From Cupriavidus sp. WKF15 (GTDB taxonomy: Bacteria; Pseudomonadota; Gammaproteobacteria; Burkholderiales; Burkholderiaceae): a stretch of DNA of 64,000 nt. The stretch is taken from assembly GCF_029278605.1 (NCBI RefSeq), contig NZ_CP119574.1, forward strand, positions 310,001 through 374,000. Direction: 5' to 3'. Shown in pieces: positions 27,939-36,419 of this stretch. Both the position numbers and the translations under genes were made by a program. Each line of letters starts with the position of its first letter. Position 1 is the first letter of the stretch. The notes beneath the pieces are model-generated. The model had not been told where the DNA came from. It ran no database searches and was given only the letters and a program-made list of their open reading frames with translations.

Positions 27939-28600
27939 GGTTTTCCTTGCTTGGGAGCTTGACGATCGATCGTAGCGCCTGACCTTGCAAGCGCCTCGCG
28001 CGCCAGCACGAGCAAACGGCCTTCGGAGCTACGGTCGTTCGCCGGAAATCGCGTCCCAGTCGGCCACCAGTTCCACGCTGCGCACCGGCCCGTTGACCTC
28101 GCCAGCCAGTTTGCTCTACCCAGGGACCGGGACCCTTCACACGCGTCATGACGCTGGGCGCACCGTGGACCGGAGAGCGAACTCGAAAAGGTATCAATCG
28201 CATGGTGGACCACGCTCCTCCGCAATCCGTTCGCATCGCCTGAATTCAGCAGCAAAGGGCGGCCTTTGTTTTCAACATCGATTTGTGCAACAACGCCGCG
28301 TCTCGGCACTCATTTCTACAGTCGTTCTGTTCTCGGGTACGAGTAAGTCTAGAGCAGATCAAGCACGCAGCCACTTGCCATCGCGAGGTGCCACTACCCT
28401 TTGCGACCCGTTACCGCGGCATCGGGCCGGCATCTTGTGCGCCACTGTATCTAGCGTGCACCGGGATACATAGCGATACGCTTCTGTTCATCCATCGTTA
28501 TACAGAAGAAACATCGATGTCCTTTAATGATACATATGCAACAACACGGCCAGGATCCCGTGGATTGCCGCGCCTCTTCAGCGCCTCAAAGGTGAAAGTT
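27939..28600. other. Long intergenic region before the hydrolase
   Basis: About 660 bp have no convincing gene. The right end contains GATACATAGCGATACG near 28459 and short A/T-rich stretches that may be promoter elements of the hydrolase. An in-frame ATG at 28517 could extend the hydrolase, but the ribosome site AAAGGTGAAAG favours 28601. Confidence 0.45.
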
Positions 28601-29578
28601 ATGACTGCACAACATCAAGATCGCCGTACCCGCCCGTCCGTCCGCGCGCTTGGATTGGCTGCCATCCTAGGCATGGTGCTCACAGCCGGATGCGTGTCAA
28701 CCGCGCCGGTGAAGAGGCCGGCACCCGAAATCGGCCATGTGGACATCAGCTCCGATATGCAACTCAGGAGGATGGTTGTACGCAATGACAATCCGAAGGG
28801 GACCGTCCTGCTTCTGCATGGCTTTCCCGAGACGTTACATGCTTGGGACAGCATCGCTGCTGCACTCGGAACCGACTATGAGGTCCATGCGTTCGACTGG
28901 CCAGGATATGGTGAATCGTCGCGCCCTTCTTCCGACAGCTTCGCCTATGCGCCTGCTGACTACGCGAAAGTGCTGAAGGGCTACATCGAACACGCTGGCA
29001 TCGACAAGCGGAATCTGGTGATCTACGCCACAGACATTGGCGCTCTGCCGGCGTTGCTTGCAGCCATCGATGATCCCGCGATCGCAAAGACCATCGTCGT
29101 GGGGGACTTTGCGCCGTTCAACCGACCGCAATATATGCAGGAGCGCCTGCAAGCCCTGAAGAATCCAGAATCGGCCGAGGGCGTGCGTGCAGCCTTCAAC
29201 AGGACGCGGGATGAAATCCTGGAGAACGCCTTTACGCGGGGCCTTCCGCCGTCATCGGGCTATGCCTTGTCTGCCGAATACAAGGCTGATATGGCACGCG
29301 GTTGGCAGAATGGTCCGCTGACATCCGCCGATGCGTTCTATCACTACTACTCGCATTTCACCCGAGACCAGCATGAGTTCGAGGCCAACATCGGCAGACT
29401 GAAGACGCCCGTCAAGGTGATCTGGGGAGAGCAGGACATCTACATCAAGAAGGAGATGGGCATCGAATTCGCACGGAAGATCAATGCCCCGCTCACGCTT
29501 CTTGCAGAGACCGGGCACTACCCACATTTGCAGCATCCGCAGCAGACCGCGGACGAAATACGTGCTGCATTTCGATGA
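28601..29578 (+). CDS. Alpha/beta hydrolase lipoprotein (epoxide hydrolase/dehalogenase-like)
   Basis: The 325-residue protein starts with a basic and hydrophobic signal ending in a lipobox (GMVLTAGC), so it should be a membrane-anchored lipoprotein. The alpha/beta-hydrolase core shows the oxyanion motif LLLHGFPETLHAWD. The nucleophile-elbow region YATDIGALPALLA has an Asp where esterases have Ser. The acid-His end is ETGHYPHLQHP. An Asp nucleophile points to epoxide hydrolase or haloalkane dehalogenase chemistry rather than an esterase. A second, broken relative lies just downstream at 29809. The substrate is unknown. Confidence 0.8.
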   Translation: MTAQHQDRRTRPSVRALGLAAILGMVLTAGCVSTAPVKRPAPEIGHVDISSDMQLRRMVVRNDNPKGTVLLLHGFPETLHAWDSIAAALGTDYEVHAFDWPGYGESSRPSSDSFAYAPADYAKVLKGYIEHAGIDKRNLVIYATDIGALPALLAAIDDPAIAKTIVVGDFAPFNRPQYMQERLQALKNPESAEGVRAAFNRTRDEILENAFTRGLPPSSGYALSAEYKADMARGWQNGPLTSADAFYHYYSHFTRDQHEFEANIGRLKTPVKVIWGEQDIYIKKEMGIEFARKINAPLTLLAETGHYPHLQHPQQTADEIRAAFR

Positions 29579-29624
29579 TCGCGCGGTCAGCAGATCGCCG
29601 ACGCCTGATCACAACGAAGGCGCG

Positions 29625-29652
29625 TCGCTCCGAGATCGCCACATCGGAGCGA
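29625..29652 (+). terminator. Hairpin after the hydrolase
   Basis: TCGCTCCGA (29625-29633) and TCGGAGCGA (29644-29652) form a perfect 9-bp stem with a ten-base loop, 47 bp after the hydrolase stop. There is no T-run, so its efficiency as an intrinsic terminator is uncertain. Confidence 0.5.
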
Positions 29653-29808
29653 CCGTAACAGACGTGGCGGACTTCCCATCTATTCCATACAACCCATCAT
29701 GATCCATACCTCGATCGAGTCATCTACACCAGAATCGTTCGCAAAGGGGCGCCACTGATAACGCCTGCAAGGTAGTCGCAGCATCCGCTTGCTTTGAGAG
29801 ATCCAGAA

Positions 29809-30105
29809 ATGACCGCATTTCACAACACTGTCGAGACGCCGGATCGGCTGCGCCGCAAGCTCCTGCTGGGTGGCACAGCCATGACGACGCTGGCCATGAT
29901 CCTCACCGCTTCCACCCTTGCGGCACCGTTGCAAACGGCACTGGATGTCGCGCCAGAAAGCGTCCGGCCGTTCCGGGTGAATATTCGCAGGCTGCGCTCG
30001 ATGACCTGCGCCGGGGACTTGCCGCAATGCGCTGGCCAGACGCTGGTACGGTCACTGACCCGTGGCAAGGCGTCCAACTGGACGTTCTGCAAGCGATAAC
30101 GGACG
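29809..30105 (+). pseudogene. Epoxide-hydrolase-like N-terminal fragment, frameshifted
   Basis: From ATG 29809 the frame has a signal-like start with an Arg-Arg pair before a hydrophobic run (LRRKLLLGGTAMTTLAMILT) and then RPFRVNI, the hallmark start of epoxide-hydrolase N-terminal domains. The following SQAALDDLRRGLAAMRWPD lies one frame over, so a single base was lost near 29983. The homology stops around 30105 without any hydrolase core. Only the first 90 or so residues of the gene remain. Confidence 0.75.
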
Positions 30106-30703
30106 TTCTCTGGACACTCTCAACCGCTCGCCCATGCGGCGGGCTGCTTGCGTAGGTCCGAGATTGCAGCCCATCGCGAAGATCGTCAGCAAAACGTGCC
30201 CTTGACCCGATCCGGCAGTTGCACGCATAGACATTAAAACCGGAACCCCGATCTCACGCCACGTGCTCCTGCCAAAAGGCAAAAACTCGCTCGACAGCCG
30301 GCGAAAACTTCAGCCTGGCAACGATCTCGTGTGCCCACCTTCCCCACCGCAATTGGCTTGCAGCTGGATCATTCGATTTCCGAATTACGGTCTTCGACTC
30401 CGCGATATTGCGACAGAGCCGCGTTTCGCCGATCGTGGAGCGCCACACAAATCGCAGAGTCTGGATCGCTATCGACGTGAGCAGGGCAGCTTGTCGCCCA
30501 ACGCAGGAATCCAACCACAAAAGATCGCCAGCATTGCAGCGGCCAGCCCCAATCGCAAATGCGAAGCTGCCCGGTCGCATCTTCTATATGTGCTGAGTCT
30601 CACCTCGGAGAAGACGAGGAATGTCAATAAAGGCTGCTGCCGCACTTGCGAAGTGCCTATCGGCCACATCAACCGGCAATACAACCTTGAGGAGGGTGGT
30701 GGA
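30106..30703. other. Intergenic region before the aromatic-acid permease
   Basis: About 600 bp. A minus-strand open frame (30254-30580) exists but I cannot link it to a family. The permease frame is open from 30263, but membrane-protein character starts only after the ribosome site GAGGAGG at about 30689. Confidence 0.4.
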
Positions 30704-32047
30704 GTGAGCACAAATATTCGGAAATTGATCGATGAGTCGCCCATGAGCAGGCTTCAGACAGTGGCCGTCATCGTGTGCATCATCTTGAACATGCTGGACG
30801 GATTTGACGTACTGGCGATGGCATTCACAGCTCCACATCTCGCCGCCGGTTGGGGACTGAGTGGCAAGGAGCTTGGTTTGCTGTTTAGCGCGGGACTGGT
30901 CGGAATTGGCGTCGGATCAGTCTTGATTGCTCCGATTGGCGATCGGATCGGCCGCCGCAAGGTCATCCTGTGCTGCCTGTGCATGATCGGGAGCGGGATG
31001 CTTGCGAGCTCGGTCACGCAAGGCGTCTTGCAGCTAGCTGCAGCACGCGCCTACACGGGGCTTGGAATTGGAGGCATGGTGCCCAGTATCACGGTAATTG
31101 CTGGGGAATACGCATCAAACAAATGGCGCAGCGCTTCCATTAGTTTTCAGGCCACCGGTTATGCCGTGGGGGCTACCGCAGGCGGCGCCATGGCCGCTTA
31201 CCTGATGTCGATCTGGGGATGGCGCAGCGTCTTCGCGTTCGGCGGCGTCGCTACGCTCCTGTCGATCCCAATGGTACTCGCCGTGCTCCCCGAGTCCCTA
31301 GACTACCTCCTCACCAAGCGTCCCGCCCGCGCGCTTCGAACAATCAATCGGACGCTTGTCAGAATGAAGCGCCCACCGATTGACACGCTTCCCGAGGTGA
31401 CCAACGTAGCCGCGGCCGCTGAACCATCCCGTGGCCTTGCCGCGCTCATGAAGGCGCCGTTGCTTCATCGGACTCTGGCGTTGTGGGCCGCCTTCTTCTT
31501 TGTCCTGGGAAGCTTCTACTTCGTCGCCAGCTGGACACCAAAGCTGCTGGTGCAAGCCGGCATGTCAGCGGAGCAAGGCGTTACCGGTGGTGTGTTGCTC
31601 AATCTTGGGGGCATTGTCGGATCAGCGCTATTCAGTTTGCTATCCGCCAGATTTGGCTTGCGTCCTCTCCTCATCGCCAGCCTGGTAGCCGGTGGTGTGC
31701 TGATGTTCGCCTTCGGCACCCAGACCACCTCTCTCGGCGTTGTGATGGCAATCAGCATTCTGCTTGGCGCTGTACTCACTTCATCCGTAGCAGGCATGTA
31801 TGCGCTGTCGCTGGCAATCTATCCGACCGGAATTCGGACGACCGGCGTCGGCTTTGCGGCAGGTGCCGGCCGAATTGGAGCGGTAGTTTCACCTCTTGTA
31901 GTCGGGGCGCTGCTGGATGGGGGGTGGTCCGTTCCCAACCTATATTTCGCTTTCGTCCTGCCCGTCGCCGGTGCCGCAATAGCAGTCGCCATCGCTCACG
32001 TAAGTGTTCCGGACTCGCGTGATGGACGTGAACCGGCAGTGTCATAG
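30704..32047 (+). CDS. Aromatic acid:H+ symporter (AAHS family MFS)
   Basis: The 447-residue protein starts at GTG 30704, eight bases after a GAGGAGG site. The first membrane helix carries the AAHS signature LDGFDVLAMAFTAPHL, and the loop after helix 2 is IGDRIGRRKVI, as in PcaK and BenK permeases for 4-hydroxybenzoate, benzoate or vanillate. About twelve helices are present, ending with a short charged tail. It stands directly upstream of the O-demethylase cluster and probably imports its substrate (a methoxylated or hydroxylated benzoate). The upstream in-frame extension to 30263 is not membrane-like and is likely not translated. Confidence 0.88.
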   Translation: MSTNIRKLIDESPMSRLQTVAVIVCIILNMLDGFDVLAMAFTAPHLAAGWGLSGKELGLLFSAGLVGIGVGSVLIAPIGDRIGRRKVILCCLCMIGSGMLASSVTQGVLQLAAARAYTGLGIGGMVPSITVIAGEYASNKWRSASISFQATGYAVGATAGGAMAAYLMSIWGWRSVFAFGGVATLLSIPMVLAVLPESLDYLLTKRPARALRTINRTLVRMKRPPIDTLPEVTNVAAAAEPSRGLAALMKAPLLHRTLALWAAFFFVLGSFYFVASWTPKLLVQAGMSAEQGVTGGVLLNLGGIVGSALFSLLSARFGLRPLLIASLVAGGVLMFAFGTQTTSLGVVMAISILLGAVLTSSVAGMYALSLAIYPTGIRTTGVGFAAGAGRIGAVVSPLVVGALLDGGWSVPNLYFAFVLPVAGAAIAVAIAHVSVPDSRDGREPAVS

Positions 32048-32301
32048 CTGATGCACCAGGGCGTGGCGATATACCAAAGTGACCCGACGATCTAAACCGG
32101 CCGAAATAGCCATTTATTGTTTGGAGACAATCAATTTTTGGCCTGAAATGAGTGCCGGTAAAAATGTGCGGTAGATAAGATAGCCTGGCGTCATTCGTGA
32201 AATTTTTAATCATCATCTGTATCAACAATCTTTCGCCGTCGCAAAGCATGTCGACGTTCACGCCGTCAGACAATAATTAATAGGATCCATAGGAGGCACA
32301 A
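32048..32301. other. A/T-rich control region before the demethylase
   Basis: This 254-bp gap is richer in A/T than its surroundings and marks the start of a low-GC island. It contains the dyad at 32116-32131 and ends in a strong ribosome site (AGGAGG). Confidence 0.55.
32116..32131. promoter_or_regulatory. Candidate VanR-like operator
   Basis: ATTGT (32116-32120) and ACAAT (32127-32131) flank TTGGAG. The dyad resembles the ATTG...CAAT operators of GntR-type VanR repressors that control vanAB. No vanR gene is present in the window, so the regulator would be elsewhere. Confidence 0.4.
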
Positions 32302-33396
32302 ATGTTTTCACCGCCAAAAACACAAAATTTCCCCATGAATGCATGGTATGCGGCGGCATACGATGTGGACGTCAAGCGCACGCTGCTGCCACGCACCGTC
32401 TGTAATAAACAGGTGGTCCTATATCGACAAACCGACGGAACCCCGGTAGCACTGGAAGATGCCTGCTGGCATCGTCTGCTTCCACTGTCGATGGGCCGGC
32501 TCGACGGCGATACGGTGGTTTGCGGGTATCACGGACTGGTGTTTAACGCCAGCGGCCGGTGCATTGAAATGCCATCGCAGGAAACTCTGAACCCTTCAGC
32601 CTGCGTCAGGTCCTATCCGGTGGTGGAAAAGCATCGCTTGATTTGGCTGTGGCTAGGCGATGCATCGAAAGCCGATCCGGCGACGATTCCCGACTTTCAC
32701 TGGAATGAGGATCCTGCCTGGGCCGGCGATGGCGAGACCATTCACGCAAAGTGCGATTACCGTCTGGTAGTGGATAACCTGATGGATTTGACGCACGAGA
32801 CTTTCGTTCACTTCACCAGCCTGCACCAAAAGGAACAAGCCGAGTCCCCATTCGAAGTGACTTACGACGATAAGTTCGTCACCGTATCGCGCTGGATGCA
32901 CAACGTCGATGCGCCGCCTTTTTGGGCGGTGCAATTGCGCAAACATAACGGCTGGACTGGCAAGGTCGATCGCTGGCAGATTATCCGCTTTGAAGCACCT
33001 TGCACGGTTACGATCGATGTTGGCGTAGCGCCCGTGGGAACTGGTGCGCGTGAAGGCGATCGTTCGCAGGGCGTTAATGGTTATGTACTGAATACGATTA
33101 CGCCGGAAACGGATACCACGGCTCATTATATTTGGGCCTTTTGTCGAAATTATCGCATTGGCGACCAGAGTATCACGCAGCAATTTCGGCAGGGCGTGCG
33201 CAGCGTATTCCGTGAAGATGAACTGATCGTCGAGGCGCAGCAACGGGCGATTCTGGATCATCCTGATCGCGAGTTTTATAATCTAAATATTGACGCTGGC
33301 GCATTATGGGCGCGGCGCTTCATCGATCGGATGATTCAAATTGAGAATGATATCGCTCTTCCTTCGGCTGTTATTCCAATTCGCGTCGCGAACTAA
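32302..33396 (+). CDS. Rieske O-demethylase oxygenase (VanA type)
   Basis: The 364-residue protein carries an N-terminal Rieske domain with Cys55-W-His57 and Cys74-G-Y-His77 (EDACWHRLLPLS and VVCGYHGLVF). The mononuclear-iron site follows: DNLMDLTHETFVHF, with His165 and His170. The family removes the methyl group of aromatic methyl ethers with O2, giving a phenol and formaldehyde. A strong AGGAGG precedes ATG 32302. The reductase gene follows 70 bp later and formaldehyde dehydrogenase next, which supports O-demethylation. Vanillate, m-anisate and dicamba-type substrates are all possible. Codon use is more A/T-rich than in the gentisate operon, suggesting a separate origin. Confidence 0.88.
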   Translation: MFSPPKTQNFPMNAWYAAAYDVDVKRTLLPRTVCNKQVVLYRQTDGTPVALEDACWHRLLPLSMGRLDGDTVVCGYHGLVFNASGRCIEMPSQETLNPSACVRSYPVVEKHRLIWLWLGDASKADPATIPDFHWNEDPAWAGDGETIHAKCDYRLVVDNLMDLTHETFVHFTSLHQKEQAESPFEVTYDDKFVTVSRWMHNVDAPPFWAVQLRKHNGWTGKVDRWQIIRFEAPCTVTIDVGVAPVGTGAREGDRSQGVNGYVLNTITPETDTTAHYIWAFCRNYRIGDQSITQQFRQGVRSVFREDELIVEAQQRAILDHPDREFYNLNIDAGALWARRFIDRMIQIENDIALPSAVIPIRVAN

Positions 33397-33466
33397 TGTG
33401 ACGCAGGTGTGAGATGACCTAATTTCGAAAATTAACACAAATCAATCTCTACAGGAATTTGGGATC

Positions 33467-34456
33467 ATGAAATTTCGAGACGACTGGGCGATGGTCTCTA
33501 TCGAGCGTATTGAGGACGTCAGCCCAACCATTCGATTGATCGAGATTGCGGCTGGCAACCATTTCAAAAACTGGGCGCCTGGTGCTCATCTGAGAGTACG
33601 AGTAAAGGTGGAAGAGCGAATCGAAATTCGGACCTATTCGTTGATCGATCTCGGCGATGACGAAAAAAAATATCGCGTCGCGGTTAAGCTAATGGAGGAA
33701 GGATTGGGCGGCTCGCGCTACATGTGGAGCCTGCAAGTTGGCGATGCGCTCGAAATATCGCAGCCACATAATCATTTCGAGCTGAGCTGCTACGCGTCCT
33801 CTTATACGCTGGTTGCCGGCGGTGTCGGGATCACACCGTTGGTCAGCATGGCATATGTCCTGAGAAATAGTGATAAACCGGTACGGCTGTTCTACGGCGT
33901 ACGAAGCCATACCGAGGCGGCGTTGGCGAACTTGCTTCGAAGCTGGCTGGGCGACCGGCTGGAACTATGCGTGGCCGACGAAACGGGACCACTCGATCTG
34001 AAGAGAATTGTCGACAGCGTGACGGGCGATGGTGAGCTGTACATCTGCGGGCCGATCGCCATGCTTGAGACAGTCAGTCGAATTTGGAAAGAAAGCGGAA
34101 AATCGATGGGCGCATTGCGCTACGAAACATTCGCCTCCAGCGGACATTACCCGACTCGCCCGTTCACCGTCGAACTTCCGCGATTCGGCAAGACAGTCGA
34201 GGTTGCTGCGCATCAGACGTTACTCGCAGCGCTCGAAGCGGAAGGGATAGAAGTGATGTCGGACTGCAAGCGTGGCGAATGTGGACTATGCGTGGTCAAC
34301 GTACTGGAAAGCAATGCGCCTGTGGACCATCGGGATGTGTTCTTAAATCCGTCAGAAAAAGAGGAGAGCAAGAAAATGTGCGCCTGTGTTTCGAGAATTA
34401 GCGGAGGCACGTTGACTCTGGATACAGCCTATCGCGGCCCAACGCCCAACGCATGA
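33467..34456 (+). CDS. Rieske oxygenase reductase (VanB type)
   Basis: The 329-residue electron-transfer protein passes electrons from NAD(P)H to the VanA-type oxygenase. Domain order is flavin-binding (RTYSLIDLGDDEKKYRVAVK), pyridine-nucleotide binding (TLVAGGVGITPLVSMAYVL) and a C-terminal plant-type [2Fe-2S] domain (SDCKRGECGLCVVNV and the last cysteine in KMCACVSRI). This flavin-first order is that of class IA phthalate-reductase-like VanB proteins. It lies between the oxygenase and formaldehyde dehydrogenase genes on the same strand. Confidence 0.9.
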   Translation: MKFRDDWAMVSIERIEDVSPTIRLIEIAAGNHFKNWAPGAHLRVRVKVEERIEIRTYSLIDLGDDEKKYRVAVKLMEEGLGGSRYMWSLQVGDALEISQPHNHFELSCYASSYTLVAGGVGITPLVSMAYVLRNSDKPVRLFYGVRSHTEAALANLLRSWLGDRLELCVADETGPLDLKRIVDSVTGDGELYICGPIAMLETVSRIWKESGKSMGALRYETFASSGHYPTRPFTVELPRFGKTVEVAAHQTLLAALEAEGIEVMSDCKRGECGLCVVNVLESNAPVDHRDVFLNPSEKEESKKMCACVSRISGGTLTLDTAYRGPTPNA

Positions 34457-34501
34457 CAAAACACGGCGGGTTTAAATATAAAACACAGCTAGGAGAATCG
34501 C

Positions 34502-35701
34502 ATGGCGGATAATCGCGGTGTAGCATACATCAGGCAGGGTGTAGTCGAAGTTCAAAGTATTCCATTTCCAAAGCTGGTTGATCCGCGTGGCCGTCCCATC
34601 GGGCACGGCGTCATTATAAAGACACTTTCGACGAATATCTGTGGTTCGGACCAGCATATGGTGCGCGGTCGCACCACCGCGCCGGCTGGCCTCATTCTCG
34701 GCCATGAAATCACCGGTGAAGTGATCGAACTGGGGCGCGATGTCGAAACCCTTAAAGTGGGCGATATCGTGTCGGTGCCGTTCAATGTGGCGTGCGGTCG
34801 CTGTCGAACCTGTAAGGAGCAGGATACCGGCGTGTGCTTGACGGTAAATCCTTCCCGCGCCGGAGGGGCCTATGGCTATGTCGATATGGGTGGATGGGTG
34901 GGCGGTCAGGCGGAATACGTGATGGTGCCCTACGCTGACTTCAATCTGCTGAAATTTCCGAACAGGGAGGTGGCGCTGGAAAAAATCCGTGATTTGACGT
35001 GTTTGTCGGATATTTTGCCGACTGGATTTCACGGCGCGGTGACGGCTGGAGTTCGCCCTGGAAGCACGGTATATGTTGCAGGCGCGGGGCCGGTCGGGCT
35101 TGCTGCCGCGGCATCAGCGCAGCTGCTTGGGGCTGCTGTAGTCATCGTCGGAGACGTAAATCCAGCCCGGTTGGTGCATGCTCGTAAAGTGGGATTTCAA
35201 ACAGTCGACTTGTCGCAGGATGTGCTGTTGGTGGATCAGATCGCACAGATACTTGGAACATCCGAGGTTGACTCTGCAATCGATGCGGTAGGTTTCGAAG
35301 CGCGCGGTCACGGGCACGAAGGTGCGCAACATGAAGCGCCGGCTACCGTGCTCAACTCTTTAATGGAGGTGACGCGCGCTGCGGGCAGGATCGGCATTCC
35401 CGGCTTATATGTTACTGATGATCCTGGTGCTGCCGATAAGGCAGCCAAGAAGGGCTCTCTATCAATTCGTTTGGGTCTCGGTTGGGCAAAATCGCATAGC
35501 TTTTTTACCGGTCAGACGCCGGTCATGAAATATAACCGGGCGTTGATGCAAGCAATTATTTGGGATCGCATCAAGATTGCCGATATTGTCGGCGTCCAGG
35601 TGATCTCGTTGGACGATGCGCCGAATGCGTATGCCGAATTCGATGCGGGAGTTCCGAAGAAATTCGTTATTGACCCGCATCGGCAGTTTGGCACGAATTG
35701 A
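34502..35701 (+). CDS. fdhA: Glutathione-independent formaldehyde dehydrogenase
   Basis: The 399-residue zinc enzyme oxidises formaldehyde to formate with tightly bound NAD+. It follows the Pseudomonas FdhA pattern closely: NICGSDQHMVRGRT, LGHEITGEVIELG, the structural-zinc loop ACGRCRTCKEQDTGVC, SRAGGAYGYVDMGGW and VYVAGAGPVGLAAAA. The start ATG 34502 follows an AGGAGA site. Its location, 45 bp after the VanB-type reductase and followed by a terminator, shows a dedicated role in detoxifying the formaldehyde released by O-demethylation. Confidence 0.95.
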   Translation: MADNRGVAYIRQGVVEVQSIPFPKLVDPRGRPIGHGVIIKTLSTNICGSDQHMVRGRTTAPAGLILGHEITGEVIELGRDVETLKVGDIVSVPFNVACGRCRTCKEQDTGVCLTVNPSRAGGAYGYVDMGGWVGGQAEYVMVPYADFNLLKFPNREVALEKIRDLTCLSDILPTGFHGAVTAGVRPGSTVYVAGAGPVGLAAAASAQLLGAAVVIVGDVNPARLVHARKVGFQTVDLSQDVLLVDQIAQILGTSEVDSAIDAVGFEARGHGHEGAQHEAPATVLNSLMEVTRAAGRIGIPGLYVTDDPGAADKAAKKGSLSIRLGLGWAKSHSFFTGQTPVMKYNRALMQAIIWDRIKIADIVGVQVISLDDAPNAYAEFDAGVPKKFVIDPHRQFGTN

Positions 35702-35792
35702 TTTTTGCCCAGCAAAATATGGATTCCATTCGTTATCCATAAAATGCTCCCGACAAAAATTGAAGAATTTAAAAGAAGTTTTATGTGAAAGA

Positions 35793-35826
35793 GCTCGGAT
35801 ATTAGGCTATGTATCCGGGCTTTTTT
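35793..35826 (+). terminator. Rho-independent terminator of the demethylase operon
   Basis: GCTCGGATAT (35793-35802) pairs with GTATCCGGGC (35811-35820), with two G-U pairs in RNA and an eight-base loop, followed by six T. It ends the vanA-vanB-fdhA unit. Confidence 0.85.
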
Positions 35827-35853
35827 AGGTCGATTGAACGCTCACACTAATCA

Positions 35854-36084
35854 ATGTCAAGAGTTCCAAAACGCTACGGTCATCTTTTCTACGGCGTCAT
35901 TCAATCCTGCTTGACGACCGGTATTACCGCCTGTATTGCAAGTTTCTCGTCTTTTGAAACTGGGAATTTTTTGATGCACTGGGCCAGATTGTGGCTGCTG
36001 TCCTGGGCTGCGATGCTGCCCGTGGTGGTGTTTGCCGCGCCGATCATTCGCAGAATGACAGACCGCATAACCGGCAATGTTTGA
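35854..36084 (+). CDS. DUF2798 small membrane protein
   Basis: The 76-residue protein has two predicted membrane helices (VIQSCLTTGITACIASF and LWLLSWAAMLPVVVFAAPII) separated by a short loop with HWAR, and ends with IRRMTDRITG, the pattern of DUF2798 proteins. Function is unknown. It follows the terminator of the demethylase operon by 28 bp, so it is probably separately transcribed. It belongs to the same relatively A/T-rich island. Confidence 0.75.
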   Translation: MSRVPKRYGHLFYGVIQSCLTTGITACIASFSSFETGNFLMHWARLWLLSWAAMLPVVVFAAPIIRRMTDRITGNV

Positions 36085-36419
36085 TACGCTTGGCATCCGA
36101 GGCGGCGCGAGGTCGATAGTGTTTAGCACTACATGATGGATCCGGACCAAGGCGCCGATGGTGCGCACGGGGCGCCGTGGCATTCAGGCGCTGCATCCGG
36201 CCCAGAGACGGCGAGCTTGGACGCTGCAAACCCGCCCGGATAGCACACACTGGTGATTCAGGAACTCCAAATAATGCGCAGCGTGGAAAATGCTGGCGAC
36301 TCTGGAGGCGCCGGCATTGTCGATGTTCTTTTCCAGGATCAATGGGCGGCCTGGCAAAGTGAAAGCCGTTCATCCACGTGTATTGATCTCTGAGACTGGT
36401 TCACTTCGATGCCAGCTAG
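36085..36419. other. Gap up to the IS5-family element
   Basis: 335 bp with no supported gene; the last four bases (CTAG, 36416-36419) are the left copy of the IS target duplication. Confidence 0.4.

Noticed and set aside
30254..30580. 108-codon minus-strand frame before the aromatic-acid permease
   Set aside because: It ends in a plausible-looking helix but I cannot link it to a family, and there is no ribosome site; left as part of the intergenic region.
32302..35701. Specific assignment as dicamba or vanillate O-demethylase
   Set aside because: The Rieske oxygenase family is clear, but sequence alone does not show which methoxyarene is used.
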